Assembly (NCBI GenBank): GCA_021772935.1
Contig: JAJFLA010000003.1
Coordinates: forward strand, 25,989 to 89,988
Direction of reading: 5' to 3'
DNA length: 64,000 nt
Source: Gammaproteobacteria bacterium
Lineage (GTDB): Bacteria; Pseudomonadota; Gammaproteobacteria; Xanthomonadales; SZUA-36
In this document: piece after piece, positions 1-11,949 of the stretch
Position numbering within the stretch: the stretch's first letter is position 1
Layout: each line of letters starts with the position of its first letter
Notes under the pieces: model-generated
What the model was told of the DNA's origin: nothing
The model's input: only the letters and a program-made list of their open reading frames with translations
The model's database searches: none
Translations under genes and position numbers: made by a program

Positions 1-428
1 ATCATGCCTTCACTGCGATAAAAAGAGTGAAAATCATTGTTCTGCCGCGCAACCATCGTACGTACTTTGTCTACACCTGCCTGGCTAAAAAATTCACACA
101 TCACGGTGTACAGCTGTGTTGCCACACCACCCAGCCTGACATCTGGCCGAACACCCAAGGCAAATACCCAGCCGCAGGGGCTGGAACCAAATTCCCAGTC
201 ACGTACTTCGCCAATGATGAAGCCGACAATTTCAGCACCATTTTCACATACCAGAAAAAGCTGCTTGTCATGGTCGTCACCATAACGGTTGAACATCTCT
301 TGCCAATAATGCGGATTAAGATCTTTATTGCTACGCTCATCAAAGGTCATGATAGCGGGCAAATCGGTCTCTATCGCCTTGCGGATATGAACGTTTGGAA
401 TGGTCTTTTCAGGTTCTGTTATATTCAT
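1..428 (-). CDS. GNAT N-acetyltransferase, C-terminus cut by window edge (mirror copy)
   Basis: Mirror of the first 428 bases of the complete gene at 37585-38049. It begins at the ATG complementary to 426-428 and runs off the left window edge, losing about the last 12 codons. Partial only because the left arm ends at base 1. Confidence 0.85.
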   Translation of the reverse strand, partial: MNITEPEKTIPNVHIRKAIETDLPAIMTFDERSNKDLNPHYWQEMFNRYGDDHDKQLFLVCENGAEIVGFIIGEVRDWEFGSSPCGWVFALGVRPDVRLGGVATQLYTVMCEFFSQAGVDKVRTMVARQNNDFHSFYRSEGM

Positions 429-528
429 CTGATTTCTTTTAAAACTGTTGTATCACTTGGCTTTAAGACTAATTGCATATTATAGTACCATTTTATTGAT
501 TTAACGGATTTTCAGGTTCAGACAACTT

Positions 529-891
529 ATGACAACTGAGATTAATTACGAAGAACTACTGGTTCCCTATCTTGAGGGCACAGCTGATTCGCCACTCGAA
601 CCGCAGGTGATCGAAGAACTACGCACCGTGTTTGATCCAGAAATTCCGGTCAGTATCTTCGACCTCGGATTGATCTACGATTTACGTTTCTCTGATGATG
701 GTGTTGTTTTGGTGATCATGACATTGACCGCTCCGGCTTGCCCGGTGGCCGATGAAATTCCGGAGTGGATAAAGACCGCAATTATGCGGGTTGACGGTGT
801 GACGGAGGTTGAGATTGACTTGACCTGGGAACCATTCTGGAAACCTGAATATATGACCGAGGCCGCACGGCTTGAGTTAGGGATGTTTTGA
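529..891 (+). CDS. MIP18/DUF59-family Fe-S assembly protein (mirror copy)
   Basis: Identical mirror of 37122-37484. A 120-residue SufT/PaaD-like domain protein with the conserved cysteine in a TAPACP motif, expected to act in Fe-S cluster assembly or delivery. Full description at the right-arm copy. Confidence 0.85.
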   Translation: MTTEINYEELLVPYLEGTADSPLEPQVIEELRTVFDPEIPVSIFDLGLIYDLRFSDDGVVLVIMTLTAPACPVADEIPEWIKTAIMRVDGVTEVEIDLTWEPFWKPEYMTEAARLELGMF

Positions 892-1221
892 TTTTGTGCA
901 CAAAAAAATATCGGGGTTCGCTCGGCGATCATGGTGGGCACCAGCCAAAGAGTGATATCACCGACAATCCATAATCACAGGGCTGTGACAGCCCTGTTCG
1001 CTACCCTTTCTCAATGCCTCTATCTGGCGGAAAAGCAAAGGTTGTCATGTTTTTTGCCGTTTGTGGTGCACACTCGAAAAGCAGTCGGTAGCGCAAAAGT
1101 GGTGGTGCAATCGTTTGTAAAACGGAAGACAAAGCATTAATCTGTTGAGTTGTCTGGGCGTCAACCGCTGCAGCAAAGTAAGTCAGGGATGTATGTGTAG
1201 TATAATCAAGGAGATACAGCA
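892..1221. other. 330-bp gene-free stretch with one hyphenated dyad (mirror copy)
   Basis: Mirror of 36792-37121. Holds the dyad ACAGGGCTGT/ACAGCCCTGT (977-997, one-base spacer) and the ribosome-binding site AAGGAGAT just before 1222. Short frames here carry no recognisable protein. Confidence 0.6.
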
Positions 1222-2088
1222 ATGGCTGCGATGAATGATCCTGCCTTGCGCGAGCTTTCAATTTTAATACGGGCTTTCGAACTGGTTTTTCGAAAGCTGA
1301 TTCGTTTATTAATTGGAAGAATATCGCTGAAAAAAATCCAGGAACTAATCCGCGTCATATTCATTGAAGAAGCTGAAGCCATATTGAAACGTGAGAGCCC
1401 GGAGCAAAATGTCGCTTTGGCTGAATTGGCGTTGTTGGCCGATGTTGACACCCGGACAATAAAGAAAACCAGGTCATATATTGCATTGAGTATGCCACTC
1501 TATCAAGATGTAACATTCTTAAGTGAACTCGTACCGGAAACTTGTGTTTTGGATCTATGGGAAAGTGGCTCAGCCTACATAGACCAAGTAACTGGCAAAC
1601 CAAAAACACTTAAGATAAAGGGATCTGGTATCAGCTTTGAATCACTCATCAAAGAGGCAACTTCAACCAGCGGCGTACCAGTAGAATATTTCCTTCAACA
1701 TCTGGTGGCGAGCAATTCAGTCACCGTAGTAGCGAATGGAACCGAAGTACAATTAATTGATACGCAGTACACATCATTTGAATCAACAGACCAGACAACC
1801 AGCTTGAAAATTGGTTTAGCGGTGGTCAGCAACCTGCTGGATACCATTACGCATAACTTACTCGCGCCGGCACAAGGTGACGGGGCCTTTTATCAACGGG
1901 GTTGTTGGACCAATCGCCTGAGTAAAGAAGACCGAGAGCAATTAAGGGAAATGACCCGACAGTTTCTATCAAAGCTGGATGAGAAAGCGAGAGAATTAAT
2001 CAGACCCTATGAACGGGATTCTGTCAGCAATGAACAAATCACTGCTGGAATCAGCATGTTCTACTTTGAGGAAGATGGAACAAGCTAG
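1222..2088 (+). CDS. DUF6502-like protein (mirror copy)
   Basis: Identical mirror of 35925-36791. 288 residues, no signal peptide, resembles the uncharacterised DUF6502 family. AAGGAGAT lies about 8 bases before the ATG. Function unknown; details at the right-arm copy. Confidence 0.75.
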   Translation: MAAMNDPALRELSILIRAFELVFRKLIRLLIGRISLKKIQELIRVIFIEEAEAILKRESPEQNVALAELALLADVDTRTIKKTRSYIALSMPLYQDVTFLSELVPETCVLDLWESGSAYIDQVTGKPKTLKIKGSGISFESLIKEATSTSGVPVEYFLQHLVASNSVTVVANGTEVQLIDTQYTSFESTDQTTSLKIGLAVVSNLLDTITHNLLAPAQGDGAFYQRGCWTNRLSKEDREQLREMTRQFLSKLDEKARELIRPYERDSVSNEQITAGISMFYFEEDGTS

Positions 2089-2183
2089 CACAACGAATTG
2101 TATGGGGAACTCAAACAAGGTCATTGATTGGATTTCAAAACTGAGTTGAACTAAGTTTAAAACAACAATAACAAGAATTGAAC

Positions 2184-5100
2184 ATGCTAAAAGAATCGCA
2201 CCCAAATTACTCACCAAAATTTAAATCTGAAGTCGCCCTGGCGGCTGTAAAAGGTGACAAAACAACCTCGGAACTATGCCAGCAGTTCGATCTGCGGCAC
2301 GAACAGGTTGAGCGGTGGAAAAAACAACTGCTGGAACGAGTTGGCACTGTCTTCGAAGAAAGTGAATCATCAGAGTTGCAACTCAACGAGAATCACCTGG
2401 TGCTGGCGCAGAGTGTCGCAGAGCTGGGCTTTTTCAGTCGGGATTTGCATTCTAACAGCTTGTTCATGTCTGCTGAGTTCCTGGCCCTTTTTGGTCTGCA
2501 GGATAACTCGCTTCAACCCACATATGATGTATTCGAAAAGGCTATCCATACCGAAGACCAGGAGTGGGTAAAGCAGTTATTGCAAAGTGCCCTGGATAAA
2601 AAAGAAACCGTTAAATTTGATCATCGCATTGTGCTCCCTGATGGCAAGCTGCGCTGGATTCAAACCCGTGCACAGGTAATGGTCGATGCCAATGGTGTAG
2701 CCAACACCCTGCTTTGCACGGTCATGGATATCACAGATTTCAAACGGACCGAGATCACATTACGTGACAGGGATGCACATCTACGTGCGGTCACCAACAC
2801 ACTTCCAGACCCCATGTGGCTAAAAGATACCGATGGTGTTTACATCGGCTGCAACCGGGAATTCGAGCGTTTGATAGACACCGAAGAGAGTAAAGTCAAA
2901 GGTAAAACAGATTATGATCTTTTTCCCAGAGAACTAGCCGCTGAATCCTGTGAAAATGACAAATTTGCGATGGCTAGTGGCAGACCCACTATCAATCAGG
3001 AAGAGATCACCTATGCTGATGACGGACATAAAGAACTGGTAGAAATCATTAAAGCGCCAATGTACACCCATGCTGGAACACTTATCGGTGTATTGAGCAT
3101 TGCCCGTGATATTACGGAGCGAAAGCGTCACGAGGAATTCAGCGAGTTCCAGGCCCGTCGTGCCGAAGCATTACTTGGGCTACCCGGTGCTGCTGAGTCT
3201 ATGGATGAAACGAACTTTATCCAGTGTAGTCTTGAAATCATGGAGGAACTTAGCAACAGTCGACATTCATTTATTCAAATTATCAATGATGACGAGCAAA
3301 ATATAGACGTCAGTATATTCTCAAAACGCACACTTGGAGCCTATCACCCGGACACATCTACCCCACACCCGGTGGTAAAGCCAAGTATATTTACTACTGT
3401 GCTGGATCAGCAAGAGCCATTACTTATCAATGACTACCCCGGTCACCCCGGTGTTACAGAACCACCCGCGGGCTTTCCGCAGTTGAAGCGGATCATCATG
3501 CTACCTGTTATCGAAAACAATAAAGTCGTTGTCGTAGTGGGCGTTGCCAACAATAATCAAAAATACAGTGACTTGGATGTTGAAACAGTACAGCTGATCG
3601 CCAATGACACCTGGCGAATTGTGCAACGGCAACGCACATCAGTCCAGCTCCGAAAACTGGCACAAGCAGTGGAACAGAGCCCGGAAAGTATTGTCATCAC
3701 CAATCTTGACTCAGAGATTGAATACATCAATCAGTCCTTCCTTGAACGGACAGGTTACAGCCAGCAAGAGTTGATAGGTAAAAACCCCAGTATCCTGCAA
3801 TCAGGTAACACACCGGCAGAAAGTTACCAATCTTTAAGGCATACCTTGAAACAGGGTCAAACCTGGCAAGGTGAATTCATCAACAGGCGTAAAGACGGTA
3901 GCGAATTTATTGTATCAGCGCTGATAGCACCACTGCGCCAGACCGATGGCACCATCACCCACTATATTGGCGTTAACAGCGATATCACTGAAAGCAAACG
4001 TGTCGCCGCTGAACTCGAAAATCATCGCCATCATCTCGAAGAGTTGGTGGATCAACGCACTGAGGAGTTGGCAGAGGCACAACTACGTGCGGAAACCGCC
4101 AACAAAGCTAAAAGCGAATTTCTAGCCAATATGAGCCATGAAATCCGTACACCCATGAATGCCATCATCGGGCTCACACACCTGCTTCAGCATGCCAGCC
4201 CAAACCCTGAACAGGCGCAGGGCTTGTCAAAGATTGATCGCTCTGCTGGGCACCTGCTATCCATCATCAATAATATTCTGGATATATCCAAGATCGAGGC
4301 TGGGAAGATGTCGCTGGAAAATGCAAATTTCAGCACGGAGGCGCTCTTCAAACAGGTTGGCTCGATGTTACAGGAGCAAACTCTGGCTAAGGGCTTGAGC
4401 CTGGAAGTAGAATTAGGCGATGTACCTGCATGGCTGAACGGAGATTCAACCCGATTGCGCCAGGCCTTGCTCAACTATGCCAGCAATGCCGTCAAGTTTT
4501 CCGATCAAGGCACGATTACCTTACGGGCGGTAAAGGTGGAAGAAAAAGAAGAGCGGTTACTGATGCGATTCGAAGTTCACGATACCGGAATCGGAATCGC
4601 TTCAGACAAGCTGGGTGAGCTATTTCAAGCGTTTGAGCAGGCTGATGCATCCACAACACGCAAATATGGCGGCACGGGCCTGGGATTAACCATTACGCGA
4701 CGTATCGCCGAACTTATGTCTGGTGAGGCGGGTGCTGAAAGCGAACCAGGTAAAGGAAGTACATTCTGGTTTACCGCCTGGTTGGGGCGCGGTCATGCTG
4801 TCGAGGATGATAAGTCTGCTGAAGAAACTGTGGATGCCAGGGCCTATTTGAGTTCCCGCGTCCATAATATTCGCATTCTGCTGGTTGAGGACAATGCGAT
4901 AAACTGCGAAGTTGCAGTGGCGGTTTTAACCCGTGTGGGCTTGCTGGTAGATACTGCGGAAAACGGCCTTGTGGCGTTGGAAAAGGTGCGTGCCAACCCC
5001 TATGACCTGGTGCTGATGGATATCCAGATGCCGGAATGTGATGGGCTGGAGGCGACACGTCAAATTCGCTCCATGGCTGAATCCGGCGATAAAACTGCAG

Positions 5101-5276
5101 CCCATAACAGTGGTATACCGATCCTGGCAATGACCGCTAATGTATTTGAAGAAGATCGTAAGGCCTGCTTTGCGGCCGGTATGGTTGAAATTGTTAGTAA
5201 GCCGGTGGAACCGGATAAGCTGTATGCCACGATAGCCAAATGGTTATTGAAATCAGAGCATCAAGAATCTTCTTGA
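2184..5276 (+). CDS. Transposase-HTH/PAS/GAF hybrid histidine kinase (mirror copy)
   Basis: Identical mirror of 32737-35829. A sensor kinase of about 1030 residues: N-terminal IS3 OrfA-type HTH, PAS, PAS, GAF, PAS, HisKA (His652), HATPase and a receiver (Asp946). An in-frame TTG lies two codons upstream at 2178; the ATG at 2184 is preferred. Details at the right-arm copy. Confidence 0.88.
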   Translation: MLKESHPNYSPKFKSEVALAAVKGDKTTSELCQQFDLRHEQVERWKKQLLERVGTVFEESESSELQLNENHLVLAQSVAELGFFSRDLHSNSLFMSAEFLALFGLQDNSLQPTYDVFEKAIHTEDQEWVKQLLQSALDKKETVKFDHRIVLPDGKLRWIQTRAQVMVDANGVANTLLCTVMDITDFKRTEITLRDRDAHLRAVTNTLPDPMWLKDTDGVYIGCNREFERLIDTEESKVKGKTDYDLFPRELAAESCENDKFAMASGRPTINQEEITYADDGHKELVEIIKAPMYTHAGTLIGVLSIARDITERKRHEEFSEFQARRAEALLGLPGAAESMDETNFIQCSLEIMEELSNSRHSFIQIINDDEQNIDVSIFSKRTLGAYHPDTSTPHPVVKPSIFTTVLDQQEPLLINDYPGHPGVTEPPAGFPQLKRIIMLPVIENNKVVVVVGVANNNQKYSDLDVETVQLIANDTWRIVQRQRTSVQLRKLAQAVEQSPESIVITNLDSEIEYINQSFLERTGYSQQELIGKNPSILQSGNTPAESYQSLRHTLKQGQTWQGEFINRRKDGSEFIVSALIAPLRQTDGTITHYIGVNSDITESKRVAAELENHRHHLEELVDQRTEELAEAQLRAETANKAKSEFLANMSHEIRTPMNAIIGLTHLLQHASPNPEQAQGLSKIDRSAGHLLSIINNILDISKIEAGKMSLENANFSTEALFKQVGSMLQEQTLAKGLSLEVELGDVPAWLNGDSTRLRQALLNYASNAVKFSDQGTITLRAVKVEEKEERLLMRFEVHDTGIGIASDKLGELFQAFEQADASTTRKYGGTGLGLTITRRIAELMSGEAGAESEPGKGSTFWFTAWLGRGHAVEDDKSAEETVDARAYLSSRVHNIRILLVEDNAINCEVAVAVLTRVGLLVDTAENGLVALEKVRANPYDLVLMDIQMPECDGLEATRQIRSMAESGDKTAAHNSGIPILAMTANVFEEDRKACFAAGMVEIVSKPVEPDKLYATIAKWLLKSEHQESS

Positions 5277-5293
5277 CGCTGAGTTCACAACGG

Positions 5294-6328
5294 TTATTCA
5301 TGCGTAGTTTCCTTTTTACACAAACGATCGATAATGCGCCGCGCGTGTACGCCACCTGAGTCAATATTCAACTTCAATAGTTTACGCTCTGGTTGCAACA
5401 GCAGGTTTTGTTGTTGACGTTCCAGCACTTCGCGGTCTTCTTCAAAAATGGATTGTTGGCCTTCACGGATTGATTGGGTCAAAGCCACATCATCCACCTG
5501 GAAATGACGAGCCATTCCCCAAAAATACCAACATGAAGTACCCGTCTCAGGTGTGATGAAGTCGACCACAATACTGGAGACTTTTTTGTCTGCTGATGCA
5601 TCGAACGCGCCACAGCCTTCAAGTGCCACGCCCACATCAATCATCACATTACTTGGAGCTTCAAAACGACATATTTGCCAGCGATCGATTTTGGCTACAG
5701 GGTCCAGCTTGTTGCTAAGCATTGCATCTTTCCAAAATGGCGGTGCTTCAATGTTGAACATATGACGTGTAGTGGTGACAATGTCATCTTGCACGACCGT
5801 TTCAGGCACGGCTTCATCAATCTCCTGCTGACCAATACTGGTGCTGTGCACATAGGTTTCATGGCTCAGATCCATCAGATTATCGATCAATAGGCGGTAG
5901 TCGCACTTGAAGTGAAACATGCCACCACCGAAAGACCAATCATCACGACCTGCCCAGCTTGGTTTGGGGATGTCTTTGAAATTAGCCTGGCCAGCATCAC
6001 CTGGCCAAACCCAAATATACCCATAGCGCTCCATTACAGCGTAGCTACGAATAGCGGGGAATGCTTTTACCCGTTGCGCCGGCATGGCAATTGTTTTGCC
6101 ATCGCAGCCCATTTGCAGCCCGTGATAGCCACAAACCAGCTTGCCCTCTTTCACTGTGCCTAGCGACAAGGGAGCACCCCGGTGTGGGCAAAAGTCTTCA
6201 ACCGCAGCCACCTGACCCTTAACGCCTCGGTAAAAACAAATGCGCTGATCACAGATAGTGCGACCAAGTGGCTTCTCTTTGATCTCATCGGGCGTACAGG
6301 CGACATACCATGCATTGAGTAAAAACAT
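5294..6328 (-). CDS. Rieske non-heme iron oxygenase, VanA-like (mirror copy)
   Basis: Identical mirror of 31685-32719. 344 residues with Rieske ligands Cys47, His49, Cys66, His69 and mononuclear-iron ligands His156 and His161. Convergent with the kinase gene, 17 bases apart. Details at the right-arm copy. Confidence 0.88.
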   Translation of the reverse strand: MFLLNAWYVACTPDEIKEKPLGRTICDQRICFYRGVKGQVAAVEDFCPHRGAPLSLGTVKEGKLVCGYHGLQMGCDGKTIAMPAQRVKAFPAIRSYAVMERYGYIWVWPGDAGQANFKDIPKPSWAGRDDWSFGGGMFHFKCDYRLLIDNLMDLSHETYVHSTSIGQQEIDEAVPETVVQDDIVTTTRHMFNIEAPPFWKDAMLSNKLDPVAKIDRWQICRFEAPSNVMIDVGVALEGCGAFDASADKKVSSIVVDFITPETGTSCWYFWGMARHFQVDDVALTQSIREGQQSIFEEDREVLERQQQNLLLQPERKLLKLNIDSGGVHARRIIDRLCKKETTHE

Positions 6329-6381
6329 GTTTTATCCTTTCAAAAAATAAATTACGGTGCGTAAAAAGAAGTTATTCCAGA

Positions 6382-6438
6382 GGCGGCAACATTTTGAACG
6401 CAAAATACGATTTCATGAATAGATCAGAGGTTCCTTAA
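6382..6438 (-). repeat. Half copy of a dispersed MITE-like repeat (mirror copy)
   Basis: Mirror of 31575-31631, in the 270-bp gap between the Rieske and epimerase-like genes. It shares its terminal motif with the element at 62303-62513. Confidence 0.55.
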
Positions 6439-6598
6439 TTATTGAATATCAACTAACGCAGATAGACAGTCATCCCAGATGACGTCTTCACTGATATAAA
6501 ACAAATTTCAGGACGGACTTAATCCCTGTTCCAAAAAACCCACAGTTAATTTTCCTCTATTCCAGTCCAGCCACACTCTTCAACTGCAACTTGCCGCC

Positions 6599-7015
6599 CT
6601 ATCTGCCCATTTTATCTTTATCGTCAATTAATTCCAGCAACACGCCGTTCATTTTTTTTGGGTGGAGAAAAGCGAACTCACAATCCCGGAACTGGCGGGC
6701 GTCGCCGATAAAGGGATAATCTTTTTCTTTTAGTTCCACCATGGCTTCGCGGGTATTGTCTACGTTGAAGCTGATTAGCATAACGCCTTCCCCACGTTTT
6801 TGGATAAATTTCGCAACATCCCCATCAGGCGATGTGGATTCCATCAACTCAAATCCGACCCCGTCAAGCCAGTAACGTGCAACCCGGATTTTCTCGGACT
6901 CATCGACATAAGCATCGTCGGGTTCTGTTTTGCCGAGGATAGGCTCCCAAATTTTTCGTGCTTCTTGCAGGTTTTTGACCGCTATACACAGGTGGTCCAA
7001 TTTGTTGGTTTTCAT
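6599..7015 (-). CDS. VOC-fold, methylmalonyl-CoA-epimerase-like protein (mirror copy)
   Basis: Identical mirror of 30998-31414. 138 residues; His8 and Glu129 match epimerase metal ligands, but the usual His-His pair is Met79-Leu80. Details at the right-arm copy. Confidence 0.82.
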   Translation of the reverse strand: MKTNKLDHLCIAVKNLQEARKIWEPILGKTEPDDAYVDESEKIRVARYWLDGVGFELMESTSPDGDVAKFIQKRGEGVMLISFNVDNTREAMVELKEKDYPFIGDARQFRDCEFAFLHPKKMNGVLLELIDDKDKMGR

Positions 7016-7031
7016 CGCCCTACTCCCGTAT

Positions 7032-8234
7032 TTATGCCGACAAGACCGAAATCACGCCCAATTCGGCAAGTTGCCCTATTTCCCGCTCACCCAGACCTGC
7101 CTCAGCAAGAATCTGCCGCGTGTGTTGACCATATTTGGCAGGAAACGATAGCTCTGTGCACGCCCTATCCCGGTCAACCGCCATCGGTTGCATATGGATC
7201 AGCTTGCCATCCGGTGTCTGCGTGCTGGTGAGTTTGTCATTCAATGCTTCAAGTACGCGTACCTGGCGTATATCGTTAATCACCGCATGTGGAATGGTTG
7301 CTGCGGTAAAATCTGCAGCGAGTTCAGTAGTTGAATATCGGGCTGAAATGGCACTGATATCATGATAACAACCCTGCCGTTCCGCCTGGCGACCCTTGTT
7401 GGTCTCACGAGCATCATTGGCAACCGGTTTAAATTTTTCAATGCTGGTAAACCGTTGCCACTGGATATCATTACCGATCGCAACATAGATAAAACCATTT
7501 TTTGTCGGATAGGCATTGGTGGGAATGAATTTCCGGTGTTCATTTCCACAGCGGGTGATTTCCGAATCATCACAGCCAAAATCAACCAATGGCAAGGTCG
7601 TGATCAACCAGGACGCAGCCGCCTGTAACATGGAGACATTAATTTCTGAACCCTCACCGGTTTCGGCCTGCTCTGCCAGGGCCAGGCAGACGCCAGCATA
7701 GACTTCATCACCGGCTTTTAAATCTATCAGCGGGATACCCGACAAGGTTGGTTGTCCGTCTTCATGTCCGGTGAGCTCCATAAAGCCTGACATGGCCTGC
7801 AGTGCAGGGTCATAACCCGGCACATTGGGATAAGCGGGCCCCATGGCCGAAATACCGGCCCAAATAATCTTCGGATTCGCCGTTTTGAGTGTTTGGTAAT
7901 CAATTCCCAGGTTTTCATAACGACCTGGCAAGGTATTGCAGCAGAAAATATCAACATCCAGTTCTTTGATGATACGCAGCAGCAATTCACGACCTCGTGG
8001 ATCTTTTAAATCCAGTGCGATAGTTTCTTTTCCCACATTCGGCGCAACAAAATAGCTGTTGCGGTCATCATCTACCACTTGTGTGCCGATATAGCGATTC
8101 GGGTCACCCGGCAGGCGCCCACCTTGCGGGGTTGCCTCAATGCGAATGACACGCCAACCAAGCTGGGCAAAACGCAGCGTGGCATAAGGCATCGAAAGTG
8201 CCTGCTCCAGACTCAGTACGGTGCGTTGTCTCAT
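7032..8234 (-). CDS. Class III (CaiB/Frc family) CoA-transferase (mirror copy)
   Basis: Identical mirror of 29779-30981. 400 residues with likely catalytic Asp171. The start overlaps the stop of the molybdenum-subunit gene by one base. Details at the right-arm copy. Confidence 0.87.
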   Translation of the reverse strand: MRQRTVLSLEQALSMPYATLRFAQLGWRVIRIEATPQGGRLPGDPNRYIGTQVVDDDRNSYFVAPNVGKETIALDLKDPRGRELLLRIIKELDVDIFCCNTLPGRYENLGIDYQTLKTANPKIIWAGISAMGPAYPNVPGYDPALQAMSGFMELTGHEDGQPTLSGIPLIDLKAGDEVYAGVCLALAEQAETGEGSEINVSMLQAAASWLITTLPLVDFGCDDSEITRCGNEHRKFIPTNAYPTKNGFIYVAIGNDIQWQRFTSIEKFKPVANDARETNKGRQAERQGCYHDISAISARYSTTELAADFTAATIPHAVINDIRQVRVLEALNDKLTSTQTPDGKLIHMQPMAVDRDRACTELSFPAKYGQHTRQILAEAGLGEREIGQLAELGVISVLSA

Positions 8235-10579
8235 TACTGAGTGTTGTCCGGTACCTGATCGTGCAATGCCCTTGCCACCTTCTCAGGTGTCAGGGGTGGT
8301 GCAAAAAAGCGTACACCGATTGCGTTATAGACCGCATTGGCAATCGCCGGTGCCGGGATAATCGCAGGTAATTCAGCAATACCTTTGCAGCCTAACGGAC
8401 TTGCTTTGCAATCACTTTCAACAAAATGCAGTTCGATTTCCGGTGTTTCCGGTGCGGTTGGTACTTTATAATCCCTGAAATTGGGATTGAGTACTTTGCC
8501 GTCCTTGATTTGCAGCTGTTCGCTGAGCGCGTATCCCAGAGAAACCGAGATACCACCCTCCATCTGACCTTCAATACCAAGGCGATTAATCACGCGACCG
8601 ACATCCTGCACCGCCGTCATTTTGACGACTTTCACTTCACCGGTTTCGGTATCAACTTCCACTTCTGCGACATAAGCACCATGTGCCCAGGTAGCTGACA
8701 GGTTGCCAACATGATTTTTATCCTCAAGCTCACTATCAGGCTCATAGTATTCGCTCACCATGACCAGCTCGGGCTCTTCTGCAAAGTGCATTTGACGCAA
8801 AAGTTTATCGAGCTTGATAATCGATACACCATTATCCGCCTGAACCACATGTCCTTCTCGAAGATCCATCTGCTCCGCACTCACATTGGATTGCCTGGCT
8901 GCGGCTCGCAATATTTGCTTACGTGCCGCTTTAGCTGCCCGCAAGGCAGAGTTACCGGTAACAAACGTTGTGCGACTGGCATGCACACCGACATCCCAGG
9001 GACCCAGTGCCGTATCGTTGTTAACGATGGTGATGTCTGACATTGGGATACCAAGCTCTTCCATCACAATCTGGCTCAATACCGCGTCGATACCCTGACC
9101 GATTTCGGAGGCACCCGTTATCAAGGTTGCCCTGGCATAGTCATCCAGCTTTAGAATTGAGCCGCAGCCATCACTTTTGTGGATTTTCGCACCACCTGCA
9201 TTATGGATCGAAGTGGCGATGCCAATTCCATGCTTTATCCGACCGGCATTTACACGGTCTTGGGCATATAGCTTATATTTTTTCAGAAAATCAGTCTTTT
9301 CGGCAGCAATTTCAATACATTCCCTGAGCTTGCAATCATCAAGTTTTGATCCTTGCGGTGTCACTTCACCGGGCTTTTGTGCATTCTTCAGACGAAATGC
9401 AATCGGGTCCATGCCCACTGCCTCAGCCAGCATATCCATCACCGAAGCAGTGACAAAAGTAGCCTGCACGTTGCCGTAACCACGAAAAGAGCCTGCGTAA
9501 ACACTGTTTGTATAGGCTGCCAGGCCCTTGTACTCGACCACCGGCACACGAAAGTGCCCGGTGAAGGTTCGCATCTGGATGACCGGTGTTGTTGGCCCCC
9601 ATGATGTATAGGCACCGTTATTCATCAGGCAGTCAACACTGCGGAATGTCAGTGTGCCATCTTTATTAACACCGCTGCGGATTTTAAATTCAGCAGGTTG
9701 ACGAGTGGGTGAATTGATGAACTCTTCCTCACGCGAAAAGGTCAGCTTGACCGGACGCCCGACAGCTTTGGATAACAATGCACAAATGGGCTCAAACGGG
9801 TACACATCGAGCTTGGAACCAAAAGCACCACCAACGGGTGGCTGAATCACACGAATATCGCCCGGATGTATACCCACCGCAGGTGCCAGATCCATTTTAT
9901 AGTTATAAGGGTATTGAGTCTGGCTATACATGGTCAGCTTGCCATTAGTTTCGAAGTCGGCAATGACACAACCTGGGCCCATGCAACAATGCGTTACATA
10001 AGGCACTTCGAATTCATGTTCGATCACGATATCTGAATTTACCTCTGCTGCCGCAACATCACCGTGCGAAAATTCATACGACAGACTACGATTGTCCGGG
10101 TGGTCTTCATGCACCACCGGAGCACCTTGCTTCAATGCTTCTGTGGGTGAGAAAACCGGTGGCAGATCTTCATATTCAACTTTAATCAAGCCAATCGCTT
10201 CAGCCGCAATCTGCTCACTTTCCGCCGCAACTGCAGCGACCTCATCACGTATACACCTGACTTTTCCCGCTTTGAGAGTACGATTATCTCGAGTGGGGCC
10301 GAATTTTAATTCCGGAATATCATAGCCGGTTAGAACCGCGTGTACACCCGCCAGGGCTTTTGCCGCGCTGGTATCAATACTAATGATTTTTGCGTGTACC
10401 CGGTCGCAGTGCAATATCTTGCCAAACAACATACGTGGTAACACCATGTCATTAATATAGACGGTACGCCCACTTGCCTTGTCCGGTGCGTCAGGCTTGG
10501 TCACTCGTTGACCAATGATGGTTTTCTTTTCAAATACCGGGCTTGTTTGAATCGCTTTGCCCATTTTAATGCTGCTCAT
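8234..10579 (-). CDS. Molybdenum hydroxylase large subunit (mirror copy)
   Basis: Identical mirror of 27434-29779. 781 residues of the xanthine dehydrogenase family, with the active-site glutamate at Glu736. Details at the right-arm copy. Confidence 0.9.
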   Translation of the reverse strand: MSSIKMGKAIQTSPVFEKKTIIGQRVTKPDAPDKASGRTVYINDMVLPRMLFGKILHCDRVHAKIISIDTSAAKALAGVHAVLTGYDIPELKFGPTRDNRTLKAGKVRCIRDEVAAVAAESEQIAAEAIGLIKVEYEDLPPVFSPTEALKQGAPVVHEDHPDNRSLSYEFSHGDVAAAEVNSDIVIEHEFEVPYVTHCCMGPGCVIADFETNGKLTMYSQTQYPYNYKMDLAPAVGIHPGDIRVIQPPVGGAFGSKLDVYPFEPICALLSKAVGRPVKLTFSREEEFINSPTRQPAEFKIRSGVNKDGTLTFRSVDCLMNNGAYTSWGPTTPVIQMRTFTGHFRVPVVEYKGLAAYTNSVYAGSFRGYGNVQATFVTASVMDMLAEAVGMDPIAFRLKNAQKPGEVTPQGSKLDDCKLRECIEIAAEKTDFLKKYKLYAQDRVNAGRIKHGIGIATSIHNAGGAKIHKSDGCGSILKLDDYARATLITGASEIGQGIDAVLSQIVMEELGIPMSDITIVNNDTALGPWDVGVHASRTTFVTGNSALRAAKAARKQILRAAARQSNVSAEQMDLREGHVVQADNGVSIIKLDKLLRQMHFAEEPELVMVSEYYEPDSELEDKNHVGNLSATWAHGAYVAEVEVDTETGEVKVVKMTAVQDVGRVINRLGIEGQMEGGISVSLGYALSEQLQIKDGKVLNPNFRDYKVPTAPETPEIELHFVESDCKASPLGCKGIAELPAIIPAPAIANAVYNAIGVRFFAPPLTPEKVARALHDQVPDNTQ

Positions 10580-11067
10580 GCTGAAGCCTCATCAAGTATC
10601 ACGGCTGCGACCGCATCTACGACCTTGGTGTAGCCGCTGCAACGGCAGACATTGCCTTCCAGGCCACGGGCGATATCATCACGGCTCAGCTGGTGGCTCT
10701 TGTCAGTATTCTGATCAACGACGTAACGCGCCTGCATGATCATGCCGGGCATACAATAACCACATTGGATCGCGCCGTGATCGACAAAGGCCTGCTGCAT
10801 AATTTCCAGGCCAGCCACACCACCAAGACCTTCAATTGTCTGCACTTCACGTCCGTCACAATCCACCGCGAACATAAGGCAGGAATTGATCGTGCGATCA
10901 TCAATTTTTACCGTACAGGCACCACATTCACCTTCACCACAGGCCAGCTTTCCACCGGTCAGATCGAAATTCTCGCGTAGCATGACGAGTGTCGTCATCG
11001 TTGGCGGGACTTTGGTCTGAACCATTCTTCCGTTCAGGCTGAATTTGATTTCAATTTCAAGCTGCAT
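10576..11067 (-). CDS. Molybdenum hydroxylase [2Fe-2S] subunit (mirror copy)
   Basis: Identical mirror of 26946-27437. 163 residues carrying the eight cysteines for two [2Fe-2S] clusters. The start is the ATG after AAGGAG inside the end of the FAD-subunit gene; the longer frame upstream is non-coding overlap. Confidence 0.9.
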   Translation of the reverse strand: MQLEIEIKFSLNGRMVQTKVPPTMTTLVMLRENFDLTGGKLACGEGECGACTVKIDDRTINSCLMFAVDCDGREVQTIEGLGGVAGLEIMQQAFVDHGAIQCGYCMPGMIMQARYVVDQNTDKSHQLSRDDIARGLEGNVCRCSGYTKVVDAVAAVILDEASA

Positions 11068-11938
11068 GAGCTGTAACTCCTTGAAAAAGAGCCAAGGCCC
11101 TCCTGATATAAACACCGCTGAGGTGGGTTCGGTACCAGGCCGATGCGCGTACATCATCAATGGGTTTAACTTCCTCTTGTACGGCTTCAACAGCCTGGGC
11201 GATAGCAGACTCATTGAGTGATCGCCCTTCCAGTACCAACTCGGTTGCCGTTGCGCGCAATGGTGTGGGTGCAACCGCACCAATGGCTATACGAACCCCT
11301 CTAAGCACACCCGCTTCCAGCACCCCGGCAAACCCCATCGCAACGGTGGAAATTTCCAGTGCAGGACGTGGTCCGGATTTTTGGAAACTCGCGCTAAAGC
11401 CGGCAACCGGCTGCTTGAACTCAACCGCGGTGAGCAATTCATTTTTTTGCAGAACTGTTTTCCCAGGACCGATGAAAAAGTCACACAATGCCAGTCTGCG
11501 TGTTGAAACAGATTCATCAATCCAACTGACCAATTCTACTTGTGCATCCAGCAGCAACAAAGGTATGCACATGTCCCCGGCCGGTGATGCGTTGCACAGG
11601 TTACCAGCCAGTGTTGCGGCGTTGCGAATCTGCGGACTGGCAAAATGATCCGCAGCTTCAACCAGCACCGGTATATCAGCCGCCAGGGTCGTGCTTTCCA
11701 GAATGTCGGTCACCGTGGTCAAACCACCAATACGGTAACGTCCACTGGTCACAGATATGCCACGCATCTCCTCGACCCGCTGGATATTAATCAGCGTCGA
11801 TTCGAATTGTCTTGCACCGGCTTCAATCTGCGGTGTCAAATCGGTGCCACCGGCGACGATGGTTGCCTCACCTTGCTGCAACAGTTGTACTGCCTCGGAT
11901 ATCGAGGAAGGCCGGTGATAATTTTCAATATTTATCAT
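11057..11938 (-). CDS. Molybdenum hydroxylase FAD subunit (mirror copy)
   Basis: Identical mirror of 26075-26956. 293 residues, CoxM-like, with FAD motifs VAGGTDL and TLAGNLCNASPAGD. Details at the right-arm copy. Confidence 0.9.
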   Translation of the reverse strand: MINIENYHRPSSISEAVQLLQQGEATIVAGGTDLTPQIEAGARQFESTLINIQRVEEMRGISVTSGRYRIGGLTTVTDILESTTLAADIPVLVEAADHFASPQIRNAATLAGNLCNASPAGDMCIPLLLLDAQVELVSWIDESVSTRRLALCDFFIGPGKTVLQKNELLTAVEFKQPVAGFSASFQKSGPRPALEISTVAMGFAGVLEAGVLRGVRIAIGAVAPTPLRATATELVLEGRSLNESAIAQAVEAVQEEVKPIDDVRASAWYRTHLSGVYIRRALALFQGVTAHAA

Positions 11939-11949
11939 TTAATATCTAC